Assembly: GCA_003576705.1 (NCBI GenBank)
Contig: QOZS01000030.1
Span: 1-64,000 of the forward strand
DNA: 64,000 nucleotides
Origin: Desertibaculum subflavum
Lineage (GTDB): Bacteria; Pseudomonadota; Alphaproteobacteria; Ferrovibrionales; Ferrovibrionaceae
Direction of reading: 5' to 3'
The number at the start of each line of letters is the position of its first letter. Position 1 is the first letter of the stretch. Below the pieces are notes generated by a model that ran no database searches, was not told the DNA's origin, and saw nothing but the letters and a program-made list of their open reading frames with translations. A program made the position numbers and the translations under genes. Of this stretch, positions 51,787-61,313 are shown piece after piece.

Positions 51787-53144
51787 GCGAGCAGCGCGAA
51801 GAGCGGGCGCAGATCTTCGAGCTCCGCGACGCGGTCGACCAGCGCGATCAACGCTTCGCCATCGGCGGCGCGGCCGGGCCTTGCGTGGTTCCAGCAGGCG
51901 CGGAACTTGGCGAGATGGCGCTCGCGGCCGAGCGGCGCGGCGGGGCTGCCCAGCACCTGCGGCAGGTCGACGGCAAGGCGCCGCCCGTCCGTCAGGTCGA
52001 CCTCCAGGCGCTGCGGCGTCAGCGCGTTGGGATCCGGATTGCCGTCGTCGACGACGGCAATCCGTGCGGCCAGCGCCTGAACCTCGGCATCGGCGATGCG
52101 TTCCGGCGTGAAATCGTCGAGCCAGACGCGCCCGCGGAGCAGCGCCACCGCCGCCGCATAGGCAAGGCAGAGCCGCGCATAGGCCGGCGACATGCCGGGC
52201 GAGGGCCGTCGCCCGACCAGATGGCCGATCAGTGGCGGCGCCTTCAGCCGCATCGCCGCCACATCGGCCGGCACGAAGCCATGTTCGCGGCGCAGCCGGT
52301 CGAGGCCGTCCAGCCCGCCATGCGCCGCGCGGCCGGTGGGGAAGGGCTTGTGCGACACCTCGGCCATGCGCCAGCTGCGGCCGAGGCTCGGCAGCACGGC
52401 GCGGATATCGCCTTCCGCCTCGAACAGGTGGAAATAGCCGAACGGGCCCTCCAACGAATGCGCAAGGCCTTGCAGGCCGGCCGCCGCCAGGTCGCAGGCC
52501 GTGACCGCGTTGCGCGCGTTGAAGCCGACCTGCGCCGGCAGCGCGGCCGAGCCCTCGGTATGCGCCTGCATGGTGCCGCAGAGCTGCGCGTAGGCGAGGC
52601 CGAGCGCCTGCTGCGTCCGTTCGGCATCGAAGCCGCGCAGCTTCGCCGCCGCGGCGGAGGCGCCGAACGCGCCCGCCGTGGCGGGGCGGAAGAAGCGCAG
52701 GCCCTGCCGCGCCGCCACGCCGATTGCCAGCGCCACCTCGACGCCGGCCACCACCGCCTCCATCAGCCGGCGCCCGCTCACCTTGCCCAGTGTCTCCGCG
52801 GTGGCGAGCGCGACCGGCAGCACCACCGCCATCGGATGCACCACGGCGCCCTCGTGGATGCAGTCGAATTCCTGGCCGTGCAGGGCGATGGCATTAACCA
52901 TGGCGGCGCCGGCCGGGTCGGCGCGCCGCCCAGCGCCCCAGATCGCCGCCGCCTCACCTTTGCCGGCCGCCGCCGCCATCGCGCGGGTGGCCGGCAGGGC
53001 GGCGCCGGCCAGCGCTACGCCGAGCGAATCGAGCACGAAGGTCCGTGCCGCCGCCCGCGCCGTCTCCGGCACCTCGTCCCAGGCGAGCGCCACCGCGAAG
53101 GCGGCCAGCTCGGCGCTCGCATCTCCCATCGCCTGCCTCGTCAT
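51783..53144 (-). CDS. MmgE/PrpD family protein
   Basis: The 453-residue protein belongs to the MmgE/PrpD family (2-methylcitrate dehydratase and relatives, including cis-aconitate decarboxylase). G-Q-E-F-D-C-I-H-E-G and the H-P dipeptide (V-V-H-P-M-A) mark the active site of the family, and S-H-K-P-F-P-T-G-R-A-A-H-G matches the C-H-x-Y-x-x-C-R-x-x-H-x region in variant form. No prp genes lie nearby, so the diacid substrate is open. It is co-transcribed with the EamA gene downstream. Confidence 0.85.
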   Translation of the reverse strand: MTRQAMGDASAELAAFAVALAWDEVPETARAAARTFVLDSLGVALAGAALPATRAMAAAAGKGEAAAIWGAGRRADPAGAAMVNAIALHGQEFDCIHEGAVVHPMAVVLPVALATAETLGKVSGRRLMEAVVAGVEVALAIGVAARQGLRFFRPATAGAFGASAAAAKLRGFDAERTQQALGLAYAQLCGTMQAHTEGSAALPAQVGFNARNAVTACDLAAAGLQGLAHSLEGPFGYFHLFEAEGDIRAVLPSLGRSWRMAEVSHKPFPTGRAAHGGLDGLDRLRREHGFVPADVAAMRLKAPPLIGHLVGRRPSPGMSPAYARLCLAYAAAVALLRGRVWLDDFTPERIADAEVQALAARIAVVDDGNPDPNALTPQRLEVDLTDGRRLAVDLPQVLGSPAAPLGRERHLAKFRACWNHARPGRAADGEALIALVDRVAELEDLRPLFALLA

Positions 53145-53173
53145 TCCACTGTCGGCACAGTATCCTCAAGCGC

Positions 53174-53827
53174 ATGGTGGAGGAAACCGAGACCGCGGTC
53201 CTGACCTTCGTGGTGGCCGACGATCACCCGATGGTGCGCGACGCGCTGGGCCAGGCGCTGCGCTCGGTGTTCCAGGGCCTGCGCATCCATGCCGTCGCCG
53301 ATCTTGCCGCCGCCGAGCGCGCCGTGGTCGAGCACGAGCCGGTCGACCTCGCCATCCTCGATATCGACATGCCCGGCATGAACGGCCTTGCGGGCCTCGG
53401 CGAGTTCCGCGCCCGGCACCCGACCGTGCCGGTCGCGGTGCTCTCCGCCTTGCGCGATCCCGGCGCCATGCGCCGCGCCGTCGATCTCGGCGCCAGCGCC
53501 TTCATCCCGAAATCGGCGCCGCTCGAGAAGATCGCCGGCACCATCCGCGCCGTGCTGGAGGGCGAGATCTTCCTGCCGCCGGAAGCGAGCGCGCCGCAAT
53601 CCCTCGCCGCCGGCAGCTTCGACCTGACGCCGCAGCAATGGCGCGTGCTGTCGCTGATGCGCGAGGGCAAGCTCAACAAGCAGATCGCCCACGAGCTCTC
53701 GATCGGCGAGGCGACGGTGAAGGCGCATGTGACGACCATCCTGCGCAAGCTCGGCGTCCGCTCGCGCACCCAGGCGGTGATCGAGGCCCAGCGCCTCGAC
53801 CTCGATCCGGGGAAGCCCGCCGGCTAG
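53174..53827 (+). CDS. NarL/LuxR-type response regulator
   Basis: The 217-residue protein has a receiver domain (V-A-D-D-H-P-M-V-R-D, acceptor aspartate in A-I-L-D-I-D-M-P-G-M-N-G, K in P-K-S-A) and a C-terminal LuxR helix-turn-helix: L-T-P-Q-Q-W-R-V-L-x-L-M-x-E-G-K-L-N-K-Q-I-A-H-E-L-S-I-G-E-A-T-V-K-A-H. No partner kinase is adjacent. It diverges from the MmgE/PrpD gene with only 29 bp between starts, which may suggest shared control. Confidence 0.92.
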   Translation: MVEETETAVLTFVVADDHPMVRDALGQALRSVFQGLRIHAVADLAAAERAVVEHEPVDLAILDIDMPGMNGLAGLGEFRARHPTVPVAVLSALRDPGAMRRAVDLGASAFIPKSAPLEKIAGTIRAVLEGEIFLPPEASAPQSLAAGSFDLTPQQWRVLSLMREGKLNKQIAHELSIGEATVKAHVTTILRKLGVRSRTQAVIEAQRLDLDPGKPAG

Positions 53828-55047
53828 CGCGCGACGTTGGCGCTGCGCTTGGGCACGCCGAACTCGCGGTGGCAGATCTCGGCCAGCCTGGCGACGCCTT
53901 CGCGGATATTCGCCGGCTCCGCATTGGCGAAGCAGAGCCGCAGGCGGTGCCGCCCCGCCGCCGCATCGGCCGACCACTCGGCGCCGGGATTGAGCGCCAC
54001 GCCTTCGGCGAGCGCGACCTGGCCGAGCCGCGTGGTGTCAACCTGCTTCGGCAGGGTGATCCAGATGAAGATGCCGCCGCTCGGCCGCGCGAACTCGGCG
54101 GCGGCGCCGAACTGCTCCTCCAGCGCCGCGGCCATCGCTTCCGCCTTGCCCTTCAGCACCTGATTCAGTTCGGCGACATGGGCATCGAAATGCCGGCTCG
54201 CATATTCCGCCACCACCATCTGCTCCAGCGCGCCGCTGCCGGCATCGGTCTTGAGCGCGAGGATGCGGCTCATCACCGGCCAGTCGGCGACCAGGTAGCC
54301 GATGCGCAAGGCCGGCGCGATCGACTTGGAGAACGAGCCGCAATAGATCACCTGTCCCCGCGTATCGAGCGCCCGGATCGCCTTCGGCCGCGTGCCTTCC
54401 CACAGCAGGTCGGCATAGCAATCGTCCTCGAAGATCGCCGTGCCGTAGCTTGCCGCGATCCTCAGGAGCTCGAGCCGCCGTGCCTCCGGCATCACCGTGC
54501 CGGTCGGGTTCTGCACCGTCGGGATGGTGTAGATGAATTTCGGCCGGACACCCTTGGCCTTGAGGTCGTCGAGCACGCGGACCAGCTGGTCCATGCGCAT
54601 GCCGTCCCGGTCGAGCTCGACGCCGACATACCTGGCGCCGAGCCGCTGCAGGCGGGTCAAAGTGCCGCCATAGGTCGCCCCTTCCAGCACCACCGTGTCG
54701 CCCGGCGCCAGGAACAGGGCGTTGACCAGGTCGAGCGCCTGCAGCGAGCCCGAAGTGATCAGAATCTCGTCGGCCGCGCATTGGATGCCGGCGCGCGCCT
54801 TCAGCGCGCCGGCGATGAACGCGCGCAGCGGCTTGTAGCCGAGCGGCCCGCTCTCCAGCCCATAGGTCGCAAGCGTGCGGCCCTCGCGCCGCAGCACGTT
54901 GGTCGAGGCCTCGACCAGCGCCTCCACCGGCACGCTGCCGGCATCGTTGTGGCCGCCGATGAAGTTGTAGCGCGGGAAGCCGTTGAAGCGCGCCGCCGCC
55001 GGCGGCAGCCCGGCGCGGAACAGAGCCGCGTGATCGAATGTCGTCAT
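53824..55047 (-). CDS. PLP-dependent aminotransferase (2-aminoadipate/MocR-like fold)
   Basis: The 407-residue fold-type I enzyme carries T-S-G-S-L-Q-A-L-D-L, T-V-Q-N-P-T-G, F-E-D-D-C-Y-A-D-L, and the lysine motif G-S-F-S-K-S-I-A-P-A-L-R-I-G-Y. These match aminotransferases of the 2-aminoadipate/MocR-catalytic-domain group; no DNA-binding domain is fused. Its 3' end overlaps the LuxR-type regulator by four bases, tail-to-tail. The substrate amino acid is not known. Confidence 0.88.
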   Translation of the reverse strand: MTTFDHAALFRAGLPPAAARFNGFPRYNFIGGHNDAGSVPVEALVEASTNVLRREGRTLATYGLESGPLGYKPLRAFIAGALKARAGIQCAADEILITSGSLQALDLVNALFLAPGDTVVLEGATYGGTLTRLQRLGARYVGVELDRDGMRMDQLVRVLDDLKAKGVRPKFIYTIPTVQNPTGTVMPEARRLELLRIAASYGTAIFEDDCYADLLWEGTRPKAIRALDTRGQVIYCGSFSKSIAPALRIGYLVADWPVMSRILALKTDAGSGALEQMVVAEYASRHFDAHVAELNQVLKGKAEAMAAALEEQFGAAAEFARPSGGIFIWITLPKQVDTTRLGQVALAEGVALNPGAEWSADAAAGRHRLRLCFANAEPANIREGVARLAEICHREFGVPKRSANVAR

Positions 55048-55075
55048 GGGCCGGTTTCCTCCCCTTGTGCGATTT

Positions 55076-55528
55076 CTAGGCCAGCCGCTTCACCATGTGC
55101 ATGCAATTGGCGCTCATCACCAGCTGGCCGTCCTGATTGTAGAGGTCGTGGCGCATCCAGACGACGCCGCGATCGGGCTTGGATTGCGAGGCGCGCGCGG
55201 CGGTGACCTCGGCGATCATGTGCACGGTGTCGCCGGGGCGGAGCGGGCGCACCCAGCGCACCTCCTCCATGCCGGGCGAGCCGAGATTGCTGTCGCGCAG
55301 GATGTCGAGCCGGAAGAACAGGGCGAAGCCGAGCGACAGCGTGTGGAAGCCGGAGGCGATCAACCCGCCGAACTGGTTCGCCGCGGCCGTCTCGGCATCG
55401 AGATGCATCGGCTGCGGGTCGAAGCGCAGCGCGAATTCGGCGACGTCGCGGTCGGTCACCGTGGCGGCCCTGGTCTCGACCTTGAAGCCCGGCTGCAGGT
55501 CTTCGAAATAGAGCGAGCGCGTCATCAC
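55076..55528 (-). CDS. MaoC family dehydratase
   Basis: The 150-residue hotdog-fold protein shows the MaoC hydratase signature: F-E-D-L-Q-P-G, F-A-L-R-F-D-P-Q-P-M-H-L-D-A-E-T-A, and G-G-L-I-A-S-G-F-H-T-L-S. Such enzymes hydrate enoyl-CoA-type or mesaconyl-CoA substrates. It is 11 bp upstream of the EamA gene on the same strand. Confidence 0.9.
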   Translation of the reverse strand: MMTRSLYFEDLQPGFKVETRAATVTDRDVAEFALRFDPQPMHLDAETAAANQFGGLIASGFHTLSLGFALFFRLDILRDSNLGSPGMEEVRWVRPLRPGDTVHMIAEVTAARASQSKPDRGVVWMRHDLYNQDGQLVMSANCMHMVKRLA

Positions 55529-55538
55529 GTCTCCGAAT

Positions 55539-56405
55539 TCAGCCGCTGCGGGTCAGGCGCAAGCCCGCCAGCACCACGACGATGCCGGCGCCCTGCACCC
55601 AGCCCGGCACCTCGCCCAACCATAGAAGCGAGATCAGGATGGCGAACAGGGGGATGGTGTAGGAATAGGCGACGCCGCGGGCGAGGCCGAGCAGGCGCAC
55701 CCCCTCGTTCCACCAGACCACGCCGAGCCCGGCGCAAACGATGCCGAGGAACAGGAAGGCCGCCCAGGCGCTGGCCGGCACCGCTGCCCAATCGGTGCCG
55801 ATTCCCTGCCAGATGCCGAACGGCAGCATGGCCGCCGTTCCGATCAGGCTCGACCAGGCGATCGGCACCAGGGCGCCGTGCCGCTGCACCAGCGGCGCCA
55901 TGCCGACCGTGTAGATCGCCCAGAAGACCGAGCCGAGGAAGATCATCAGGTCGCCGGCCAGCCCGCCGCCGCCGAGCCTGAGCTCGGTCAGCGAGCCGTT
56001 GATCACCAGGAACACGCCGGCGAAGCAGATCGCGATGCCGGCCCAGGCCCGTGGCGTCACGCGCTGGCCGATCAGCGGCGCCATCATCGCGGCCCAGAGC
56101 GGCGTCGTGTTGGCGAGGATCGCCGCATTGGCCGAACTGGTGAGCGGCACGCCGTGCTGCCACAAGGTCTGGAAGCAGCCGACGCCGGCGAGGCCCATCA
56201 GTGCGACGCGCGGCCAGTCGCTGCGCGGCAGCCGCAGCGACGGGCTGCGCCAGGCCGCGACCGCCAGCAGCAGCAGCGCCGCCAGCAGATAGCGGAACGC
56301 GGCGAAGGCCATCGGCGGCATGAACAACAGGCCGTGCTTCGCCACCGCGAAGCTGGCGCCCCAGGAGGCGGTGGTGGCGAGCAGGTAGAAATCGCCGCGC
56401 CTCAT
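55539..56405 (-). CDS. EamA family (DMT) transporter
   Basis: This 288-residue protein has ten transmembrane helices, with the start A-T-T-A-S-W-G-A-S-F-A-V-A-K and the T-S-S-A-N-A-A-I-L-A-N-T-T-P pattern of EamA exporters. The stop of the preceding MFS gene overlaps its ATG (ATGA), indicating co-translation. The substrate is unknown. Confidence 0.87.
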   Translation of the reverse strand: MRRGDFYLLATTASWGASFAVAKHGLLFMPPMAFAAFRYLLAALLLLAVAAWRSPSLRLPRSDWPRVALMGLAGVGCFQTLWQHGVPLTSSANAAILANTTPLWAAMMAPLIGQRVTPRAWAGIAICFAGVFLVINGSLTELRLGGGGLAGDLMIFLGSVFWAIYTVGMAPLVQRHGALVPIAWSSLIGTAAMLPFGIWQGIGTDWAAVPASAWAAFLFLGIVCAGLGVVWWNEGVRLLGLARGVAYSYTIPLFAILISLLWLGEVPGWVQGAGIVVVLAGLRLTRSG

Positions 56406-57598
56406 AGGCGCGCCTCGACGCGGCGCAGCGCCAGCGCGGCGCCGATGCCGAGAGCCGCGAAGCCGGCGATCAGCGGGCTCGCCACTTGCCAGCTGCCCAG
56501 CGCCGCCACCAGGAAGGCCAGAACCGGCGGCCCGCTGACGGTGCCGAGATTGGCGCCCTGCACGATCATGCCGTTGACCAGGCCGATGCGGGAGGCATCG
56601 CCGGCATGGCGCGGCGCACCCGCGAGTACCGAGGCCGGCAGTAACCCGCCGACGCCGGAGAAGACGATCGCCGCGGCATAGCGCGCGAGATCGGGAATCG
56701 GCGCGAGCTGCATCGCCAGCATCGACGCGCCCATGACCGCCTGCGCCAGCGCGACCAGCGCCCAGCGCGGCACGCCGCGATTGACCAGCACGCCGCCGAC
56801 CACGTTGCCTGGCACGTTGACGAAGACGACCAAGGCGGTGAGCAGGCCGGCGGTGGCCGGCGCGAGCTGGAGTTGCTCGATCATGAAGGTGGGCAGCCAG
56901 GTGACCAGCGCCGCCCATTGCAGGGCGTAGGTGCCGAAGGCAAGCCCGAGCAGCCACGGACCCGGGCTGCCGGCGACGATGCGCAGCGCGGCGCCGATAG
57001 CGCTCGAAGCGGTCTGCCGGGGCAGGCCGCGGCAAATCGACCACGCGCCGGCCGCCATGCCGATTGTGGCGATGCCGAGCGCAAGCCAGAGCGCCCGCCA
57101 GCCGGTCGCCGCCTGCAGCGTCGGCGCCACGGCCATCGCGATAGCCATGCCGGCCGGCATGTAGGCGCCCCAGATGCCGAGCGCGAGCCGGCGATCGCCC
57201 GGCGCGGTCGCCTGCACGATCAGGCCGGGCACGGTGACGGCGACGGCGAGGAAGCCCGCGCTCTCGCAGCCGCGCGCAACGAGCAGCAGCGCCGCCGTGT
57301 CCGCGCCGGCCGCGAGCAGGGAGCCGCAGGCGATCGAGAGCAGTCCGCCGACCAGCACGCGGAGCCGCCCCAGCCGGTCCGCCAGGGCGCCAGCGATGGT
57401 GCCGAGAAGCGCGCCGGCGAGACTGAACGAGGAGGCGAGGAAGCCGGCCGAAGGTAGGTCCAGCCCGAACACCTGGCGCAGCTCCGGCAGCGCCGGCGGC
57501 ACCTTGCCGAAATGCACCGCCCCCAGCACGCCGCAGCCGATCGCGACGGCGACGACAGGCCAGCTTGTGCGCGGTTCGGATGCGGCGGAATCGATCAC
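56402..57598 (-). CDS. MFS transporter, CynX/NimT-like
   Basis: The 398-residue protein has 12 helices. The helix 2-3 loop is L-A-D-R-L-G-R-L-R (MFS motif A), and the first helix carries G-A-V-H-F-G-K-V-P-P-A-L-P-E-L-R, like cyanate/nitroimidazole-type MFS members. It uses a GTG start, and is part of an apparent MFS-EamA-MaoC run. Confidence 0.82.
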   Translation of the reverse strand: MIDSAASEPRTSWPVVAVAIGCGVLGAVHFGKVPPALPELRQVFGLDLPSAGFLASSFSLAGALLGTIAGALADRLGRLRVLVGGLLSIACGSLLAAGADTAALLLVARGCESAGFLAVAVTVPGLIVQATAPGDRRLALGIWGAYMPAGMAIAMAVAPTLQAATGWRALWLALGIATIGMAAGAWSICRGLPRQTASSAIGAALRIVAGSPGPWLLGLAFGTYALQWAALVTWLPTFMIEQLQLAPATAGLLTALVVFVNVPGNVVGGVLVNRGVPRWALVALAQAVMGASMLAMQLAPIPDLARYAAAIVFSGVGGLLPASVLAGAPRHAGDASRIGLVNGMIVQGANLGTVSGPPVLAFLVAALGSWQVASPLIAGFAALGIGAALALRRVEARL

Positions 57599-57678
57599 GG
57601 AAGAGGGCGGCGGCGTGACCCTCTCCCCAAGGAGAAGGAAGTCGCCTAGCTACGGAAGTCGACGCAGTGCCGCAACCC

Positions 57679-58710
57679 TCAATACGCCGCCAGGCTCTCG
57701 CCCGACTTGTCCTTCGCGGCGCCGTAGTTCATCTGCCGGTACCAGGCCATGTAGGCGGCATAGGTGATCGGCTCGTAGCGCGGCGGCTTGCCCGGTTCGC
57801 GGCAGGTCGGCAGGCAGTGGATCGGCACCTCGGCGCCGCAATCGAAGAAGAACGGGATGGCATAGCGCTCGCGCCCCGATCGGTTCACCACCCGGTGCGG
57901 CGTGGCGAGGAAGCGGTCGTTGGTCCAGCGGCGCAGCAGATCGCCGCCATTGACCAGGAAGGCACCGTCGATCGCCGGCGCGTCGATCCATTTGCCGTTC
58001 GGCAGGCGGATCGAGAGCCCCGGCACCTTGTTCTGCGCCAGCATGGTCATGAAGCTGGTATCGGTGTGCGGCGCCAGGCCGAACTCGTTCTCCGCCGGCT
58101 CGTGCTGCGGATAATGCGACATGCGCAAGGTGTACATCGGGTCGGCGAAGGCCGCCTCGAAATAGTCGGCCGGTAGATCCAGCGCCACGGCGTAGATCGG
58201 CAGCAGCGACTTCGCCAGCTTCTCCATCGCCTGCTGATAGGCCACCACCGTCTCGCGGAAGCCGGGCAGGTTCGCCGGCCACTTGTTCAGCGCGCGGAAC
58301 GGCTTGCCGGCGACGATATCGGGATGGTCGGGGCCGACATCGCGTCGGGCGAAGAAGGCCTCGTTGACGTTCGGCTTGTTGTTCGGGTTGATCGGCGAAT
58401 GCCGTGTCGTGGCGCCGCGCAGCGGCAGGTAGCCGGAGAGGTTTTCGTCCACCTTGATGGCGAGCTTCTCCTCCAGCGGCCGGGCGTGGAAGCGCGCCGC
58501 CGCGTCGAAGGCCGCATCGACCAGCGCCGGCGGCACGCCATGGCCGGTGATGAAATAGAAGCCGATCTCCTCGAAGGCGCGGCGGAGCTCGAGGCCGAGC
58601 TTCTCCCGCGCGCCGGGCTCGCCGGCGAGATAGGGCGCGAGGTCGAGCACCGGGATCTCCTCCGGCGCGTCGGGGCGGATCTCGGCCAGGCTGGGGGCGA
58701 GGGATTGCAT
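57679..58710 (-). CDS. isopenicillin N synthase-like 2-oxoglutarate/Fe(II) oxygenase
   Basis: The 343-residue protein has a DIOX_N N-terminal domain (V-L-D-L-A-P-Y-L, G-F-Y-F-I-T-G-H-G-V) and a 2OG-Fe(II) domain with the iron ligands H-T-D-T-S-F and A-T-P-H-R-V, and an R-x-S-like N-R-S-G-R-E-R-Y. The family covers plant-type dioxygenases and IPNS; bacterial members have varied, mostly unknown substrates. The ATG at 58710 sits after a GAGAGGAAGG site; a GTG two codons upstream is also open. Confidence 0.9.
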   Translation of the reverse strand: MQSLAPSLAEIRPDAPEEIPVLDLAPYLAGEPGAREKLGLELRRAFEEIGFYFITGHGVPPALVDAAFDAAARFHARPLEEKLAIKVDENLSGYLPLRGATTRHSPINPNNKPNVNEAFFARRDVGPDHPDIVAGKPFRALNKWPANLPGFRETVVAYQQAMEKLAKSLLPIYAVALDLPADYFEAAFADPMYTLRMSHYPQHEPAENEFGLAPHTDTSFMTMLAQNKVPGLSIRLPNGKWIDAPAIDGAFLVNGGDLLRRWTNDRFLATPHRVVNRSGRERYAIPFFFDCGAEVPIHCLPTCREPGKPPRYEPITYAAYMAWYRQMNYGAAKDKSGESLAAY

Positions 58711-58788
58711 GGGCACCTTCCTCTCACGCCGTCACGGGAGCAGTTTCCCGCACCGCACGAGCATCAGCAAGAGCCGTGCCAGCGGATG

Positions 58789-59565
58789 CTAGGGCAAGGT
58801 CGCCAGGAACTCCTCCAGCATCGCGTCATGCGCTTCCGGCTGTTCCAGGTTGATCAGGTGGCCGCAGCCCGGGATCTCGCGGTACATCGCGCCCGAAATC
58901 GTATCGGCCATGCGCTTCATCGTCTTGGCCGGCGCGTTCGGATCCTTCTCGCCGGACAGCACCAGGGTCGGCACCTTGATGTTCGCCAGATCCGCCTTGC
59001 GGTCGAAGCCGATCAGGTTCTTCAGCGCCGCGCGGTAGGTGTCCGGCGACAGCCGGCTGGTGGCCGCCTTGGCGGTGGCGAGCCCCGCCATGTTCGGATT
59101 GTCGCCCACCATCGCCTTGACCAGTTCCGGCGCCAGATCGCCGAGCGTCCTGCCGGCCTCGAGCGGGCCGAGCCGCTTGCCGAGGAACTCCTTCTCGAAA
59201 TTGCCGTCCTTGGAGCCGAAGGCGGGCGTGGTGCCGACCAGCGCCAAGGCGGCGAGCCGGTCCGGATACCGCGCGGCGAATTCCTGCGCGATCATGCCGC
59301 CCATCGAATGGCCATAGACGATCGCCTTGCTGGCGCCGAGGAAGTCGAGCAGCGCGGCCAGCGCCTCGGCCAGGGTCGCCCAGTCGAAGCGTGCCGGAAA
59401 GGCGCTGGCGCCATAGCCCGGCGCGTCCCAGGCGACGGCATGCCGGTGCTGGCCGAAATGCGCGACCTCGCGGGCGAAGCAGCTCGAATCGCTGCCGATG
59501 CCGTGCAGGAAGACGAGCGGCACCGCGCCCTTGCCCGCCTCGATGAAAGCCGGCCGTTCGACCAT
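58789..59565 (-). CDS. alpha/beta hydrolase (esterase/enol-lactonase-like)
   Basis: The 258-residue protein has a complete alpha/beta-hydrolase fold: L-V-F-L-H-G-I-G-S-D-S, D-A-P-G-Y-G, nucleophile G-H-S-M-G-G, late acidic S-G-E-K-D, and catalytic histidine in C-G-H-L-I-N-L-E. It resembles the 3-oxoadipate enol-lactonase/esterase group, but pca genes are not nearby. It is 5 bp downstream of a small membrane protein gene. Confidence 0.9.
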   Translation of the reverse strand: MVERPAFIEAGKGAVPLVFLHGIGSDSSCFAREVAHFGQHRHAVAWDAPGYGASAFPARFDWATLAEALAALLDFLGASKAIVYGHSMGGMIAQEFAARYPDRLAALALVGTTPAFGSKDGNFEKEFLGKRLGPLEAGRTLGDLAPELVKAMVGDNPNMAGLATAKAATSRLSPDTYRAALKNLIGFDRKADLANIKVPTLVLSGEKDPNAPAKTMKRMADTISGAMYREIPGCGHLINLEQPEAHDAMLEEFLATLP

Positions 59566-59570
59566 CGGAT

Positions 59571-60053
59571 CTATCCTCCCAACACGGGGCTGCCGGCGAC
59601 GGGCGCGGCACGTGCGCCGCGCACAGTTGCCAGGGCCCAGAAGTTCACAGCGTAGCAGAGCACGACCAGCACCGGCAGCGTGACGGCGATGCGCCACCAC
59701 GCGGCATCGGTGAAATCGGCATCGCTCGCCGTATCCGCCATGGCGAAGCCGAGGAAGAGGGCGACGACCGGCACGAGGAACAGGAGAAGCGGCAGCAGGA
59801 GGAAGCGCAGCCACCACGGCCCGCTGCCGGTGGCCAGCACGATCAGCGCGTTGATCACGCCGACTCCCACCACGACCATGGCGTAGAGCATCATGAACAG
59901 CAGGATCGCCTCGCCGCCCTGTGGCCCGGCGCCCGGCTTGAAGTCGCGGAAGTAGGCATAGAAGCCCCAGATCGGCAGCAGCATCAGCCAGTGCATCGCG
60001 TACCACGGCGTCCACCAGCCGCCGCCGAACAGAAATTTCAAGCCCGCGCCCAT
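59571..60053 (-). CDS. membrane protein of unknown function
   Basis: The 160-residue protein has about four hydrophobic helices with a W-W-x-P-W-Y start and a W-L-R-F-L-L-L-P-L-L-L core. No family could be recognised. It precedes the hydrolase gene by 5 bp in one likely transcript. Confidence 0.72.
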   Translation of the reverse strand: MGAGLKFLFGGGWWTPWYAMHWLMLLPIWGFYAYFRDFKPGAGPQGGEAILLFMMLYAMVVVGVGVINALIVLATGSGPWWLRFLLLPLLLFLVPVVALFLGFAMADTASDADFTDAAWWRIAVTLPVLVVLCYAVNFWALATVRGARAAPVAGSPVLGG

Positions 60054-60176
60054 GCCTCCGGTCCCCTCGCGCCGCCCTGTCGCATCGCATCACGCTGTCG
60101 CGCCGCGCGTCCGGCGCGATACTATGGGCTCGGGGTCCGGCAGGCCAGTTGCGGCCGGCCGGCGGGGGGCTCGGCC

Positions 60177-61313
60177 GTGTGGCGGCGCATCGTCGTTTTC
60201 TTCGTCGTCTATCTGTTCGGCTTTATGATCGGCCTGCCGGCCGTCGTGCTGTATTTCGTGCAGAGCGAGATCGGTCCCCTGCAATGGCCGCCGCCGCCCG
60301 CCTTCAGCTTCGATCCGGCCTGGACCGTGCAATCCGGCAGCTTCGTCGATGCGGCGCGGCTGCTCGCCGCCGATCGGCAGGTGGCCGACCTCCGTCAGAT
60401 CCTGACCCAGGCCGATGCAGCGGCGGCGTCGGTCAATGCCGATGGCACGCTCGCCGCGGCGGCGCGGTTCCGCGATGCCGGCCGCACCGAATACGGCATT
60501 GCCACTCTGCTCGCGCAGTACGGCGTGACCAGGCGCGAGCGGCTTGCCGTGGGCGAGCGCATCACGGCGCGCGAAGGCATGACCGGCCTGTTGCTGCGCG
60601 ACCCGACGCGCCTGCTGGTGGTGCTCGGCTTCCAGCCCGGCGCGGCGGAGCGGCGCCTCGCCCGCATGCCGGGCCTCAACCTCGTGCCCAACCCGGCGGC
60701 GCGCAAGGTGCCGAGCAAGCGACAGTTGATGCTCGTCGGCGCCGGCGTCTTCGGCTGGGCGCTCCTTCAGTTCTTCATCTTCGGACGGGCGGCGAGCTGG
60801 GTTGCGACGACGAGCGCCGCGCCGGGCGTTGCGCCGGTCTCCGCCGCCGTGCTGGAGCAGCGGCTGATGGCGCTGAACGGGCGCGACCTGCCGTTCACCG
60901 TCACCCGCGGCACGCGGCCGAACGAAATCCTGGTCGACTGGCGCTATGCCGATGCGAAGTGGTTCGACCTGATGCGCGTCGCAGGCCTGCGCCGCACCTT
61001 CCGCCTGACCTTGCGGCTCGACGAGCGGCGTCACGCGGCGCGGGCGATGGATTCGACCGTCGATCTCGGCTGGTCGGCCAGCGCCGGCGGCGTCGATTTC
61101 CGCTACCGGCGCAACTGGGGCATCACCTTCTTCGCCTATGAGCGCGGCGGCGTGCTCGGCTTCCAGTTCAAGCACGGCCGCCCGACGCTCGACCCGGCCT
61201 ATACGTGGCGCTTCAACTTGAACGAATTGCGCGGGCCGGTGGCGGAGGTGGTCACCGGTTCCGGCTGGCGCTACCAGCCTGTCATCACCTTCTTCCGTCC
61301 CGTCGGGGGCTAG
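60177..61313 (+). CDS. membrane-anchored protein of unknown function
   Basis: The 378-residue protein has a transmembrane helix near the N-terminus (about 5-27) and a second around 180-198 (L-M-L-V-G-A-G-V-F-G-W-A-L-L-Q-F-F), with soluble domains between and after. The C-terminal part is beta-rich and tryptophan/arginine-rich. No family was recognised. The GTG at 60177 with a G-rich site upstream is preferred over an upstream start, because sequence before it is unpatterned. It overlaps the DUF1272 gene by 4 bp tail-to-tail. Confidence 0.7.
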   Translation: MWRRIVVFFVVYLFGFMIGLPAVVLYFVQSEIGPLQWPPPPAFSFDPAWTVQSGSFVDAARLLAADRQVADLRQILTQADAAAASVNADGTLAAAARFRDAGRTEYGIATLLAQYGVTRRERLAVGERITAREGMTGLLLRDPTRLLVVLGFQPGAAERRLARMPGLNLVPNPAARKVPSKRQLMLVGAGVFGWALLQFFIFGRAASWVATTSAAPGVAPVSAAVLEQRLMALNGRDLPFTVTRGTRPNEILVDWRYADAKWFDLMRVAGLRRTFRLTLRLDERRHAARAMDSTVDLGWSASAGGVDFRYRRNWGITFFAYERGGVLGFQFKHGRPTLDPAYTWRFNLNELRGPVAEVVTGSGWRYQPVITFFRPVGG

